NCBI RefSeq assembly: GCF_000156575.1
Contig: NZ_GG666044.1
Span: 465,987-529,986 of the forward strand
Length of the DNA stretch: 64,000 nt
Direction of reading: 5' to 3'
Source: Anaerococcus lactolyticus ATCC 51172
Lineage (GTDB): Bacteria; Bacillota; Clostridia; Tissierellales; Peptoniphilaceae
Part shown: piece by piece, positions 54,014-63,385 of the stretch
How the letters are laid out: each line of letters starts with the position of its first letter
Position numbering within the stretch: the first letter of the stretch is position 1
Notes under the pieces: generated by a model
Seen by the model: only the letters and a program-made list of their open reading frames with translations
Database searches by the model: none
Told to the model about the DNA's origin: nothing
Position numbers and translations under genes: made by a program

Positions 54014-55705
54014 ATGAATTTATCATCACTATCTTCCCTACAATGGAACCTCATAGCTGGAGGTCTCGCTATATTCTTGTTTGGTATCAGCCTTATGGGC
54101 GATGCCCTAACAAATTTCGCAGGCCCAAAGATGCGAGGTTTAGTTGAAAAATACACTTCCAACCCTATCAAAGGGGTCCTCGTAGGAATAGTAATCACAG
54201 GACTTATCCAGTCCTCATCAGCAACCACAGTCATTGCCATCAGCTTTGTAAGAGCAGGCATCATGAGCCTAGAACAGGCCATCGGAGTCACTCTCGGAGC
54301 CAACATAGGTACAACTGTAACATCAATTCTTATCGGTTTTAACCTTGGATATTTTTCATATTTTATCGCCCTAGTTGGTGTTTTAGTATTTATGTTCTCT
54401 GCTAAAAGGAAAAACAAATACATAGGTGAAATTTTTATAGGTTTCGGTCTATTATTTATCGGTCTTGAAATGATGGGAGCATCCCTTGAAGAACTAAAAA
54501 ATATACCAGGCTTTGAAGAAGTAGTAGCAAATGTTGGTCAAAAGCCAGTCTTAGGTGTCCTAATAGGTACAGTCCTCACAGCCCTACTCCAATCATCATC
54601 TGCCTTTATCGGTATTACCCAGTCCCTATTTGCTACCGGAGCTATCAAGCTAAACGTTGCCCTAGCCCTAATGTTTGGTGCCAACATAGGTACTTGTATC
54701 ACAGCCATCCTTGCAAGTCTTGGAGGAAGCTTGTCAGCAAAAAGGACATCCCTCTTCCACATCCTGTTTAACGTATCAATATCCATTGTATTCCTAGCAA
54801 TCCTAGGTCCTTACCAAAAATTGGTAGAATTTATTGCAGGAGCAATTGGAGCCAACAAGCTCATGACCATAGCAGTAGGACACTTTACCTTTAACTTTGT
54901 AGGAATGATTCTCTTCCTACCATTCATAAAACTAGTCGCAAGAATCTTAAGAAAGATTATCCCAGGCAAGGATTCAATCCTAACTGATCTTGGCAACATA
55001 GAGCTAGATGAGAAGTTAATATCAACCTTCCCAGCTGCAGCCCTATCACAAACAAAAACAGCAATTATCCAAGAATCAGTAGTAGCCCTTGAAAATATCA
55101 AGGCAACAAAGTCCTACCTAAATACCAAGGATAAAAAATATTATGACACAGCCAAGGAAGCAGAATCAATGGTAAACGACATGGATACCAAAATCCAAGC
55201 CTACCTACTAACACTTGCCCAAAGCCAATCTCCACCAGACATAGAAAGAGATATGCAAACCTACTTGCAAGTACAAATCAACGTTGAAAGAATTTCAGAC
55301 CTATCTGAAAACTTAGCAGACTATTACCACGAAATATACGAGACAGGTACAGGCTATGGGGAAGAGGCTCTAGCTGACCTAAACGACATCTGCGACCTAG
55401 TCATAAATAACATCGCAATGGCAGTAGAAGTCTTCGAAGAAGAAGATGTAGCCAAATACAACAAGCTAAGCGAAGACGAAGCAGCTCTCGACCTAATGGA
55501 AGTAAAATTAAGAAAGAGTCACTATAGAAGACTTAGGAAGGGCCTTGACATGACAACCATGGCATCCTACGTCTACAACGACATCCTATCAACTATGGAA
55601 AGAATCGGTGACCACGCCTTCAACATCGCAAGAATCACAGTAGACCCAGTAAAAACCCACACCGGCTACCACATCGAAGGCGAAGAAAATATGGAACTTT
55701 TCTAA
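54014..55705 (+). CDS. Na/Pi cotransporter family protein with PhoU-like tail
   Basis: A 563-residue membrane protein. Two inverted halves carry the QSSSA signature of the family (GLIQSSSATTVIAISFV near residue 60 and ALLQSSSAFIGITQSL near 195), the sodium/phosphate site in SLC34-type carriers. The C-terminal ~220 residues are soluble PhoU-like helices (ERISDLSENLADYYHEI, TMERIGDHAFNIAR). It should import phosphate with sodium. It follows GGAGGAATT and is divergent from mnmE. Confidence 0.92.
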   Translation: MNLSSLSSLQWNLIAGGLAIFLFGISLMGDALTNFAGPKMRGLVEKYTSNPIKGVLVGIVITGLIQSSSATTVIAISFVRAGIMSLEQAIGVTLGANIGTTVTSILIGFNLGYFSYFIALVGVLVFMFSAKRKNKYIGEIFIGFGLLFIGLEMMGASLEELKNIPGFEEVVANVGQKPVLGVLIGTVLTALLQSSSAFIGITQSLFATGAIKLNVALALMFGANIGTCITAILASLGGSLSAKRTSLFHILFNVSISIVFLAILGPYQKLVEFIAGAIGANKLMTIAVGHFTFNFVGMILFLPFIKLVARILRKIIPGKDSILTDLGNIELDEKLISTFPAAALSQTKTAIIQESVVALENIKATKSYLNTKDKKYYDTAKEAESMVNDMDTKIQAYLLTLAQSQSPPDIERDMQTYLQVQINVERISDLSENLADYYHEIYETGTGYGEEALADLNDICDLVINNIAMAVEVFEEEDVAKYNKLSEDEAALDLMEVKLRKSHYRRLRKGLDMTTMASYVYNDILSTMERIGDHAFNIARITVDPVKTHTGYHIEGEENMELF

Positions 55706-55711
55706 TAATTT

Positions 55712-55741
55712 AAAGATGCTGAAAAAAACAGCATCTTTTTT
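55712..55741 (+). terminator. Terminator of the Na/Pi gene
   Basis: AAAGATGCTG-AAAAAAA-CAGCATCTTT followed by TTTTA. Confidence 0.9.
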
Positions 55742-55746
55742 AATAC

Positions 55747-55790
55747 AAAAAAAGAATTTAGCTCGCCTAAAGCTTGCTAAATTCTTTTTA
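55747..55790. terminator. Terminator of the GDPD-TRAP operon
   Basis: AAAGAATTTAGC...GCTAAATTCTTT, with a T-run on the minus strand just after dctM; it can act in both directions. Confidence 0.8.
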
Positions 55791-55802
55791 ATAAACAATT
55801 AT

Positions 55803-57104
55803 TTATCCTATCAAGTTCGGTAAGAATAGTACTATAGCTGGAACATAGGTGATAAGTATGAGTACAACAAGGATGGCTAAAATAAATGGCCGAACTTCTT
55901 TTATAAATTCTTCAATACTACACCTTGTGATGCCACACACAGTAAACATCATAGAACCAAATGGAGGTGTTATACCACCAACCATTATATTAACTATAAC
56001 CACTAAACCAAAGTGTAAAGGATCAACACCAAGTTGGGTTACGAGTGGTACTAGAAGTGGTGCTGTAATAACCATCGCTGCTCCACCTTCTATAAACATG
56101 CCCAACACCAACAAAATTATGTTACAAATCATAAGCATTATATACTTATTTGTTGTTATTCCTAATAGGAGTGTTGTAAGTTTTTGTGGTATTTGCTCCC
56201 AAGATAGGTAATATCCGAATACATTAGCTGCAACTATTATTAAAACAACTGAACCAGTTCCATAAATTGTTTCCTTGAAAATATTTATGAAATCGCTAGG
56301 TTTTAATCTCTTGTAGATAAAGAATCCAACTACTGTTGAATACAATATTGCTACGGCACCTGCTTCTGATGGAGTTACCATGCCGATTCTAATACTAGCG
56401 ATGATACCAAAAGGAAAGAGGAGTGCCCAAAATGATTTAAAGGCTTGGATCAAGATTTCATAGGCTGTCGCTCTTTTTTCTCTGGTTGGTTGGTAGTCTC
56501 TCTTGTTGGCTATAATTGCAACAACTACCATCATAGATCCTGCCATCAAAAGTCCTGGTATATAACCAGCTATAAACATTTTGTTAACGCTAACTGAAGC
56601 GATAATACCATATATAATTAGGTTTATTCCTGGAGGAATAACAGGGGTTACTGCAGAAGATGCAGCTGTGATAGCTGAAGAAAAAGCATTAGAATATCCT
56701 TTTTTGACCATCTCTGGCACTAACATCTTTGATTGCATAGCTGCATCAGCATTAGCTGATCCTGAAACCCCGCCCATAAGTAAGGATAAAACTACATTAA
56801 CATGGCCAAGTCCTCCCTTTAGGTGACCTGTAAGTACATCAGCAAAATCCATTAACTTTTCACTGATTCCCGAATAATTCATTATGGAGCCAGCCATTAT
56901 GAAAAAGGGGATAGCCAAAAGCGAAAAATTCTGCGTAGATGTTATGAATTTTTGAAAAACCAAAACAGGACTTGTACCCTTGTCTATAACAAAAAAGTAG
57001 AACAAGGTTGATGCAAATAAGCAAAATACTATTGGAACATTCAAAAAATAAAGTACAAAAACTAAAATTATAGGCAAAATAGAAAGGAATTCTCTACTCA
57101 TCAC
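55803..57104 (-). CDS. TRAP transporter large permease (DctM-like)
   Basis: A 433-residue membrane protein with about twelve helices. Family segments include LAIPFFIMAGSIMNYSGIS, GGVSGSANADAAMQSKML and PLLVPLVTQLGVDPLHFGLV. It is the transport subunit of a sodium-driven, binding-protein-dependent TRAP system. It overlaps the small permease gene by 11 bp. Confidence 0.94.
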   Translation of the reverse strand: MMSREFLSILPIILVFVLYFLNVPIVFCLFASTLFYFFVIDKGTSPVLVFQKFITSTQNFSLLAIPFFIMAGSIMNYSGISEKLMDFADVLTGHLKGGLGHVNVVLSLLMGGVSGSANADAAMQSKMLVPEMVKKGYSNAFSSAITAASSAVTPVIPPGINLIIYGIIASVSVNKMFIAGYIPGLLMAGSMMVVVAIIANKRDYQPTREKRATAYEILIQAFKSFWALLFPFGIIASIRIGMVTPSEAGAVAILYSTVVGFFIYKRLKPSDFINIFKETIYGTGSVVLIIVAANVFGYYLSWEQIPQKLTTLLLGITTNKYIMLMICNIILLVLGMFIEGGAAMVITAPLLVPLVTQLGVDPLHFGLVVIVNIMVGGITPPFGSMMFTVCGITRCSIEEFIKEVRPFILAILVVLILITYVPAIVLFLPNLIG

Positions 57105-57570
57105 TTTTACCTCCTAATTTCTTTATATCATCAAATAAAAATATAAAAGCCCTTATTAGCATGAAGGTAAAACCCACTATTATTGATGATGATATGTATG
57201 CAGATGATACTCCAAGAACAGGTGTAGGTTTAGTATAAGATGTTTTAACATAAAGAACGCTAAACACAGTTATGAAGCCTATAACAATCAAAACTACTAA
57301 ATCTATTAACACATTGGCAATTGCTCTATTCCTGCCACTTAATTTGCTAACTATAATATCAATACCTATATGTTGGCCTTTTTTGAAAGCTGCTGCAGCA
57401 CCTATAAATACTGACCAAACAAAAAATCCAGTTGCAACTTCTTCAGACCAAAATATACCCGTCTTCAAAAAATATCTAGAAATAATATTTGCCACTACCA
57501 AGACGGTAGTGCCCATTAGAAACAACGAAGCTATTATCTCTTCGAAGTTATCAAGTAATTTTTTTCCCAT
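57094..57570 (-). CDS. TRAP transporter small permease (DctQ-like)
   Basis: A 158-residue membrane protein with four helices and the family's conserved ISRYFLKTGIFWSEEVATGFFVW stretch. It forms the membrane complex with the large permease. Confidence 0.9.
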   Translation of the reverse strand: MGKKLLDNFEEIIASLFLMGTTVLVVANIISRYFLKTGIFWSEEVATGFFVWSVFIGAAAAFKKGQHIGIDIIVSKLSGRNRAIANVLIDLVVLIVIGFITVFSVLYVKTSYTKPTPVLGVSSAYISSSIIVGFTFMLIRAFIFLFDDIKKLGGKSDE

Positions 57571-57582
57571 AAAAATCTCCTA

Positions 57583-57614
57583 AAATAATAAATAGGCCGA
57601 AGCCTATTTATTAT
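57583..57614 (-). promoter_or_regulatory. UUCG-capped stem-loop between dctP and dctQ
   Basis: Minus-strand AATAATAAATAGGC-TTCG-GCCTATTTATTATT is a perfect 14-bp stem with a stable UUCG tetraloop. It overlaps the dctP stop codon and lies just before the dctQ ribosome binding site. It is not followed by a good T-run. A likely role is to protect the binding-protein mRNA or reduce expression of the permeases. Confidence 0.65.
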
Positions 57615-58696
57615 TTCATTTTTTCAATTTCAGCTAATAATTTATCTAATATACCATCAGATATTCCTTCCATCTTGTCATAAACTGGCATACAAGCTTT
57701 TTGGAAGGCTTCATAATCAACATCATTAAATTTAATGCCGTGATCATCTTCAAGAGCTTTCTTTTGAGATTCGTAGTTGTTTTTAACCTTTTCTGTCATC
57801 TCTTCACCGTTTTTAGTAAATTCTTCAACTATAATGTCTTGATATTCTTTTGGAATAGAATCAAAGACATCTTTGTTTATATAGATACCACAAACACCTA
57901 AGAAATGTCTAGTAAGGGCAACGTTTTTAACAACTTCAGCACTACCATTAGCTCCCATAGCATCAACTGTACCTTCAAGACCGTCTACTGCTTTTTGTCC
58001 TACAGCAGATATTGTTTCTGAAAATGCCATTGGTGTAGCAGTAGCTCCCATAGCGTTGATTGTATCTATAAAGATTTGAGAACCAGGAACTCTAATCTTC
58101 ATTCCTTTTAAGTCTTCAGGTTTTTCTATTACCTTATTTGTCATTAGGTTTCTAAAACCAAAGGTGTAGTTTAATGAAAGAACCTTAATTTTGTGTTCAT
58201 CTTCTAGTTTTTGAATCATACCCTTAACTAGGTCTGTTTGAGTCATTTTTGTATATTGGTCAATGTCTTTATAAAGGAATGGTCCAACTAGAGCTTTGAA
58301 ATCTGGTACGTAGTCACCTAAATATGATGGGTCTTCTACTGATATGAAGTCTGCTCCATTAGCTACTTGCTCAAGTCCATCTTTATAAGTTGGTAATTGA
58401 CCTTGAGGGTATGTTTGAATCTCTACAGCGCCATTTGTTCTCTCTGTAATAGCTTTTGCTGCTTTATCAGTAGATATTGTTAATTGTTCACCAGGTGCGA
58501 AAACGTGAGATAGTTTTAAAACTATTTTAAAATCATCTTTCTTTTCATCTTTTGCTGTATCTTTATCTTCTTTGCTTTCTACTTTTGTTTCTTCTTTGGC
58601 ATCTTTGCCTTCTTTATTATCCTTTCCACCACATGCGCTAAATGCAAATACGCTTGCTAGTAAAAGTGCTGTTGCTAAAATTCTTTTTTTCATCAT
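57611..58696 (-). CDS. TRAP transporter substrate-binding lipoprotein (DctP-like)
   Basis: A 361-residue extracellular lipoprotein: signal peptide and lipobox FSACGGK (C22), a Lys/Asp/Glu-rich linker (~25-52), then the DctP fold. LRIRVPGSQIFIDTINAMGATATPM-type residues (seen at ~185-205, KIRVPGSQIFIDTINAMGA) include the conserved Arg that binds the carboxylate of organic-acid ligands. The substrate is unknown. It starts 12 bp after the GDPD gene. Confidence 0.92.
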   Translation of the reverse strand: MMKKRILATALLLASVFAFSACGGKDNKEGKDAKEETKVESKEDKDTAKDEKKDDFKIVLKLSHVFAPGEQLTISTDKAAKAITERTNGAVEIQTYPQGQLPTYKDGLEQVANGADFISVEDPSYLGDYVPDFKALVGPFLYKDIDQYTKMTQTDLVKGMIQKLEDEHKIKVLSLNYTFGFRNLMTNKVIEKPEDLKGMKIRVPGSQIFIDTINAMGATATPMAFSETISAVGQKAVDGLEGTVDAMGANGSAEVVKNVALTRHFLGVCGIYINKDVFDSIPKEYQDIIVEEFTKNGEEMTEKVKNNYESQKKALEDDHGIKFNDVDYEAFQKACMPVYDKMEGISDGILDKLLAEIEKMK

Positions 58697-58708
58697 AATC
58701 TCCTTGAA

Positions 58709-59416
58709 TTATTTTAGTTTTTTAATTAGATCTGGATAATCAGTTATAAGTCCGTCAACACCTAGGTCCTTTGCCTCTTGGAAATCAAAATCTTCCTTGC
58801 CAAACCAAACGTTTACCTTAACATTATTGTCCTGGCATTTTTTGATATCCTCGCTAGTTACAGTTTGAACCATTGGATGGAAATATTCTATCTTATTTTT
58901 TCCTACATAGTTCCAAGGTTCAATCAAAACAGACTCTGTTAATAAGGCACATTTTAAATTTGGCTTAAGTTCTTTCACCTTCAATATACTTTGATGGTTG
59001 AATGATGAGATTATTATATAATCCTCTAAGTCAAATTCATCGATAAGCTCGCAAACTTTTTCTTCGAGATTCTCGTATCTGAAAATACTATTTTTAAGTT
59101 CGATATTTGTAAGAATTTTTTTATCTTTTACAAATTCAAAATATTCCCTTAAAGTAGGTATTTTTTCATCTACGCCCTCATAATCTTTGGCGGCATTCAA
59201 TTGTCTAAGCTCTGCAAAAGTTAAATCTTTTATGTATGCATCTTTACCGGTAGTTCTAAGGGTATTTTCGTCATGCATGATTACGATTTCATTATCTTTT
59301 GTAAGATGGACATCGAACTCAATTCCATCAGCCCCTTCTTCGTATGCTTTTACAAATGCAAGCATAGTGTTCTCGGGATACTTAGACTTAAAGCCCCTAT
59401 GAGCAAAATTTAACAT
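58709..59416 (-). CDS. ugpQ: Glycerophosphodiester phosphodiesterase
   Basis: A 235-residue GDPD TIM barrel. Catalytic segment FAHRGFKSKYPENTMLAF (4-21, catalytic His and Glu/Asn), the metal-site EFDVHLTKDNEIVIMHD and the late VNVWFGKEDFDFQEAKDLGVDGLITDYPD are characteristic. It cleaves glycerophosphodiesters to sn-glycerol-3-phosphate and an alcohol. There is no signal peptide, so it acts in the cytosol. It is first in an operon with a TRAP transporter, an uncommon pairing. Confidence 0.93.
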   Translation of the reverse strand: MLNFAHRGFKSKYPENTMLAFVKAYEEGADGIEFDVHLTKDNEIVIMHDENTLRTTGKDAYIKDLTFAELRQLNAAKDYEGVDEKIPTLREYFEFVKDKKILTNIELKNSIFRYENLEEKVCELIDEFDLEDYIIISSFNHQSILKVKELKPNLKCALLTESVLIEPWNYVGKNKIEYFHPMVQTVTSEDIKKCQDNNVKVNVWFGKEDFDFQEAKDLGVDGLITDYPDLIKKLK

Positions 59417-59454
59417 TAACCCTCCTTGTTTATTCCCGATTTACAAAAAATTTT

Positions 59455-59492
59455 AGAAATAAAAAAGTACAGACCCTTGGCCTAATACTTTT
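59455..59492 (-). terminator. Possible terminator after the HAD-IIA gene
   Basis: Minus-strand AAGTATTAGGCC-AA-GGGTCTGTACTT followed by TTTTATTT, an imperfect stem between the HAD gene and the GDPD gene. Confidence 0.5.
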
Positions 59493-59575
59493 CTCTCTCT
59501 AATCTCTATTGTATTCAGTTTATTTAATTATAATATATATACAAGCAATTGTCAAAACTTTTTACAATCCTTTTC

Positions 59576-60364
59576 CTAAATTTTTTCCACCATATCCTTA
59601 ACAGAAGAAAAAATATAATCAGCCTTAACATCACTCTTTTTATAATCTTCTAAACTTGTTTCTCCTGATAGGACCAAAACAGACTTAATACCTGACTTAT
59701 ATCCCATAGCTATGTCAGTATAAAGCCTATCACCTACCATAATAAGATCGTCTTTCTTAAAGCCATAGGCTCCTATCAAGGCTTCAATCATTTTATCCTC
59801 AGGCTTGCCTATAACAATTGGTCTCCTGCCAACACAAGCAAATAAAAGTTCGATAATAGAGCCAGCATCCGGCATAATCCTACCACCTTCTAGTGGGCAA
59901 ACAAAATCTGGATGAGTAGCATAATAATCATATCCATCTTGGAGATAATCGCAGGCTATCCAAAGTTTTTCATAATTAAGCTCTGTATCAAAACTAACCA
60001 AAACAGCGTCTATATCTTGGTTACGCTCATCAACAATCTCAAAACCCGCATCCAGCAGTTGGTTTCTTAGAGAAGTGTTACCCACCAAAAATAGCCTCTT
60101 CTTGCCAAGCTTGCTAAGGTAAGAAATACTGGCATCAGCAGACGTAAACACATCATCCTTACCAGCCCTTATCCCCAAAGCCTCAAGTTTTTTCACATAG
60201 GTAGACTTATCTTTTGATGCATTATTAGTCAAAAAAATATATCTCTTACCCTCAGAAATAATTTTATCTAAAAATTCCTTCGCTCCGTCAATAAGCACAT
60301 TTCCCAAATAAATAGTGCCATCCATATCCAACAAAAAAACTGACTTATCAATAGTATTCTCCAT
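59576..60364 (-). CDS. HAD-IIA family hydrolase (NagD-like phosphatase)
   Basis: A 262-residue haloacid-dehalogenase phosphatase. Motif I is LDMDGTIYLG (~12-21), motif II YIFLTNNAS, motif III GKPEDKM and motif IV MVGDRLYTDIAMG; the C2a cap lies between. Family members dephosphorylate sugar, nucleotide or glycerol phosphates. It lies upstream of the GDPD-TRAP operon on the same strand, so a glycerophosphate role is possible but not shown. Confidence 0.88.
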   Translation of the reverse strand: MENTIDKSVFLLDMDGTIYLGNVLIDGAKEFLDKIISEGKRYIFLTNNASKDKSTYVKKLEALGIRAGKDDVFTSADASISYLSKLGKKRLFLVGNTSLRNQLLDAGFEIVDERNQDIDAVLVSFDTELNYEKLWIACDYLQDGYDYYATHPDFVCPLEGGRIMPDAGSIIELLFACVGRRPIVIGKPEDKMIEALIGAYGFKKDDLIMVGDRLYTDIAMGYKSGIKSVLVLSGETSLEDYKKSDVKADYIFSSVKDMVEKI

Positions 60365-60456
60365 AATACCTCCCGTTTATTTATAAGATAACCTATCCAT
60401 AATTATAAATCGATACTAACACAGATAAAATTTAAAGTCAATCATAGGAAAATGTT

Positions 60457-60485
60457 TTGACATATTTATCCTAATATAATATAAT
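60457..60485 (+). promoter_or_regulatory. Consensus promoter of the mgtC-like gene
   Basis: TTGACA (60,457-60,462), exactly 17 bp, TATAAT (60,480-60,485): a perfect sigma-A-type promoter. Confidence 0.85.
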
Positions 60486-60508
60486 GAATAAAAATAAATA
60501 AATTAGAG

Positions 60509-60556
60509 ACTAGAGAATAGGTACTTATTTGTACACCCCTGTTCTCTAGTTTTTTA
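60509..60556 (+). promoter_or_regulatory. Intrinsic terminator in the mgtC-like leader (attenuator)
   Basis: ACTAGAGAA(TAGG)...(CCTG)TTCTCTAGT followed by TTTTTTATTT lies between the promoter and the AGGAGG binding site, ending ~14 bp before the ATG. It should stop most transcripts unless relieved, so the gene is probably controlled by antitermination. No known riboswitch class was recognised in the short leader. Confidence 0.65.
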
Positions 60557-60570
60557 TTTAAGGAGGAATT

Positions 60571-61224
60571 ATGAATATATTAGATAGCTTCAACCTAAAT
60601 CTCTTATTAAGGATAGCCCTATCAGTATTGGCAGGATTCATAATAGGATCAGAAAGAGAGACCAAAAACAAATCAGCAGGAGTAAGAACCCACACCATTG
60701 TCTGCCTTGGTGCTTGTATAGCAATGATAATATCAAAATACGGTTTCTACGATGTAAAAAACTACGACGCAGCAAGAGTTGCTGCGCAAATAGTATCAGG
60801 CGTAGGCTTCCTCGGCGCAGGAGTCATCTTTGTAAAAAACTACGGCGTCACAGGCCTAACAACAGCAGCAGGAATGTGGACAACATCAATAGTAGGCATG
60901 GCATTTGGAGCGGGTATGTATTTCGTAGGCATAGTAGCAGCAGCATTTATAGTAATATTTCAAACCTTTATGTTTAGTGGTGAAATCTTCAAAAGACATG
61001 ACCAATACACAGCCATCATAGAATCAAGAAACTCCAACATCATAGGCAGAATCGACACCTATATAGAACAAAACCACCTAATCAAAAAAGCCTACAACCT
61101 AAGATTCAAAGACCAAAAATACATACTAAACTTCCTAATCTACCCAAAAGACGCAGAAGAACTAAACGAATTCATAGCCTTCCTAGAAAGCGACCTCCAC
61201 GTTGAGAAGTTTGATATATTTTAA
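60571..61224 (+). CDS. MgtC/SapB-family membrane protein
   Basis: A 217-residue protein: about four to five N-terminal membrane helices with the family core FIIGSERETKNKSAGVRTHTIVCLGA and QIVSGVGFLGAGVIFV, then a small soluble ACT-like C-terminal domain (~155-217). MgtC relatives inhibit F-type ATP synthase or affect Mg2+/phosphate balance in pathogens; most chromosomal homologues are uncharacterised. A strong promoter and a leader terminator precede it. Confidence 0.9.
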   Translation: MNILDSFNLNLLLRIALSVLAGFIIGSERETKNKSAGVRTHTIVCLGACIAMIISKYGFYDVKNYDAARVAAQIVSGVGFLGAGVIFVKNYGVTGLTTAAGMWTTSIVGMAFGAGMYFVGIVAAAFIVIFQTFMFSGEIFKRHDQYTAIIESRNSNIIGRIDTYIEQNHLIKKAYNLRFKDQKYILNFLIYPKDAEELNEFIAFLESDLHVEKFDIF

Positions 61225-61246
61225 AAAAAATCCCTCCTGGAAGATG

Positions 61247-61280
61247 CAAAAAAGCAGTAGTTTGTACTACTGCTTTTTGT
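61247..61280. terminator. Bidirectional terminator after the mgtC-like gene
   Basis: AAAAGCAGTAG-TTTGTA-CTACTGCTTTTT between convergent genes. Confidence 0.85.
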
Positions 61281-61285
61281 GAGTT

Positions 61286-62035
61286 TTACTTTTTTAATAT
61301 AAACAAATATTCATGAGCTATCAGAAGAAAATTATAATCTACACTTCTTTTTTTCCAAAATCCTGTAGCTCTTGTATTATGTTGTTCTTTGATAATAAGT
61401 TCTTTTAATTTAAATCCTTCATCTTCAAAAACTTTTAACACATCAAAGCCCAAATGAATCATATGTTTATTTTTTCTGGTATCACCCATTAATATTGCAC
61501 AAAACTTATCTTTTTTCAAAACTCTATAAGCTTCAGCTGCTACTTTATTCATTTCTTTTAAAAAATCATTTATTTTTAAAAGTGATAAATCATTTTCAAT
61601 ACCATCTGAATATTTTATTATATCTGCATAAGGTGGGTGCGTACAAACAAGATCAATGCTTTCATCTGTTAGAAAATCTAAGTTCCTAGCATCTCCCTTT
61701 AAAAGTTTAACCTTGCCTAAAGGTCTATCAGTCAAATTGAAATCTATCTTTTCTTTACACCTATTTAGAGCTACGTCATTTACATCAAGCCCTATAATAT
61801 TTCTATTTAACAACTTCGCTTCTACCAAAGTTGTACCTCCGCCAGCAAACTGATCTAAAACCAGATCTCCTTCTTCTGAATATCTTAAAATAATATTTCT
61901 AGGTATATATGGCGACCAATTTCCTCGCCATTTTGCGTCATGAGTAGCCCAATTGCCTCTTTGTGGAAATGACCAATGCGTAGTCATTTCTAATTCAAAG
62001 TCATCTGGTTCCCATTTTTTTATTTTAGACATCAC
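61286..62035 (-). CDS. DNA amino-methyltransferase of a type II R-M system
   Basis: A 249-residue SAM-dependent DNA methyltransferase. Motif I is LDQFAGGGTTLVEA (60-73) and the catalytic motif IV is CTHPPYADI (131-139), in the order I then IV. The N-terminal HWSFPQRGNWATHDAKWRGN stretch is distinctive. The H in HPPY makes N4-cytosine versus N6-adenine specificity uncertain. It lies 12 bp downstream of the endonuclease gene. Confidence 0.82.
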   Translation of the reverse strand: MMSKIKKWEPDDFELEMTTHWSFPQRGNWATHDAKWRGNWSPYIPRNIILRYSEEGDLVLDQFAGGGTTLVEAKLLNRNIIGLDVNDVALNRCKEKIDFNLTDRPLGKVKLLKGDARNLDFLTDESIDLVCTHPPYADIIKYSDGIENDLSLLKINDFLKEMNKVAAEAYRVLKKDKFCAILMGDTRKNKHMIHLGFDVLKVFEDEGFKLKELIIKEQHNTRATGFWKKRSVDYNFLLIAHEYLFILKK

Positions 62036-62047
62036 TTGCCCCTTAGT

Positions 62048-63385
62048 TTATATTTCTTCTATATTTGTTAAACTACATATCCAACTTAACCAGCCAACTA
62101 CAGAGCTTGAGCGTCTATCAATAACACGCTCGCTACAAACATTGTATTTTCTCATTTTTTCTTGAATGCTATCCTTTATCGGAATTTTTCCAGTTGAATA
62201 TAATTCAAAAAATAGTTCACTAAAAATTTTATGTTTAAACATTAATTTAACTAACGCAAGTTGCCTATCCTTATAAGATTTCTTTACAATTATTTTCCCT
62301 AATTTTGTAAGTCTTACCTTTTTCAAATTTTTTCCTTCTGCATCAGTATCTTCAGTATCTATATATTTTTCAAAAATTCCTAAATACTTTCCTGCGTTAT
62401 AATAATAATCAGATTGTCTAGTTTTAAATTCCATTACACCTGCAATTTCTTCAGTAGTTAAATCCTCTTTATATAAAACTTCTAGTAAAGAAATGACTCT
62501 TTCAAATGAATCAGCTTGAATGAAAGGTGTAGAATCTTTTGAGTTGGAGATCATATTATCGTCTGTCTCAACTTTAGTAGATTTATATATTTCAAAAATT
62601 TCACCTATTGATATTTCTGTGTCTTCTAAGCTATAGTAATTTTCTTTAACTAATTGTATTGAAGAATAATTATTTATATCTGTAAAAACATACTCTTGTA
62701 GCCTATATATTTGATTAGAATAGACTGAAAATACTAATCTAATCGGCTTGTTTACTCTTTCACGCCATAATCTATAAGGATAGTATAATTGCCTAATGTG
62801 AAAATCATTATTTACAACGTTTTTTGCCTCCATTATGACAACTGAATTTTTATTTTCCATTCCACCGTCTATTTCACATTGTGCTTTATCAACTTCTACT
62901 TCCAACGGTCCCCTATTTTTTCTATCAACATTGAATTTAAATTTGCCCGTTCCCATTCTTCCGTTGAATGTGGACACATTGCCATCTTCATTTAAAAATT
63001 TATCAAGAATATTAGATAGTAATAAAACATTAATAGCGTTTGATTCAGAAGTTATATTTCTTACATCCACGCTTTCTAATTTAGGAATTTTAACTTTATG
63101 CATTTTTGTACTCGTAGTAAAGCTGTTTTTTACACTTTGATATAATTTAAAATCACTTAATATGTAAGATCCTCTAGTGATTGGTAATATATTAATGTTT
63201 TTGTCCTTTAAAATTGATGGTAAAGAATCATAACTATCCCACTTAGCCATAAGTCTAGGTTCCCTAAATTCTTTAATCTGACTTGCTTTGATCTTAAAAT
63301 ATCCCTTTTCTTTAACATTCTTTACTATATCGTACTTATTAAATAACTCTTTCCATGCTTCATTAGATTTATCTGTCTTTATCAT
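62048..63385 (-). CDS. Type II restriction endonuclease, PD-(D/E)XK type
   Basis: A 445-residue protein. A nuclease core is suggested by EIDGG (D173) and VVIMEAKN (E186, K188), with beta-strand spacing typical of PD-(D/E)XK enzymes. The C-terminal ~130 residues look like winged-helix modules (TTEEIAGVMEFKTRQSDYYY; VRLTKLGKIIVKKS). It is flanked by two methyltransferase genes and overlaps the upstream one by 17 bp. It is longer than DpnII/MboI-type nucleases, so the recognition sequence cannot be guessed. The identification rests on motif and context. Confidence 0.75.
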   Translation of the reverse strand: MIKTDKSNEAWKELFNKYDIVKNVKEKGYFKIKASQIKEFREPRLMAKWDSYDSLPSILKDKNINILPITRGSYILSDFKLYQSVKNSFTTSTKMHKVKIPKLESVDVRNITSESNAINVLLLSNILDKFLNEDGNVSTFNGRMGTGKFKFNVDRKNRGPLEVEVDKAQCEIDGGMENKNSVVIMEAKNVVNNDFHIRQLYYPYRLWRERVNKPIRLVFSVYSNQIYRLQEYVFTDINNYSSIQLVKENYYSLEDTEISIGEIFEIYKSTKVETDDNMISNSKDSTPFIQADSFERVISLLEVLYKEDLTTEEIAGVMEFKTRQSDYYYNAGKYLGIFEKYIDTEDTDAEGKNLKKVRLTKLGKIIVKKSYKDRQLALVKLMFKHKIFSELFFELYSTGKIPIKDSIQEKMRKYNVCSERVIDRRSSSVVGWLSWICSLTNIEEI

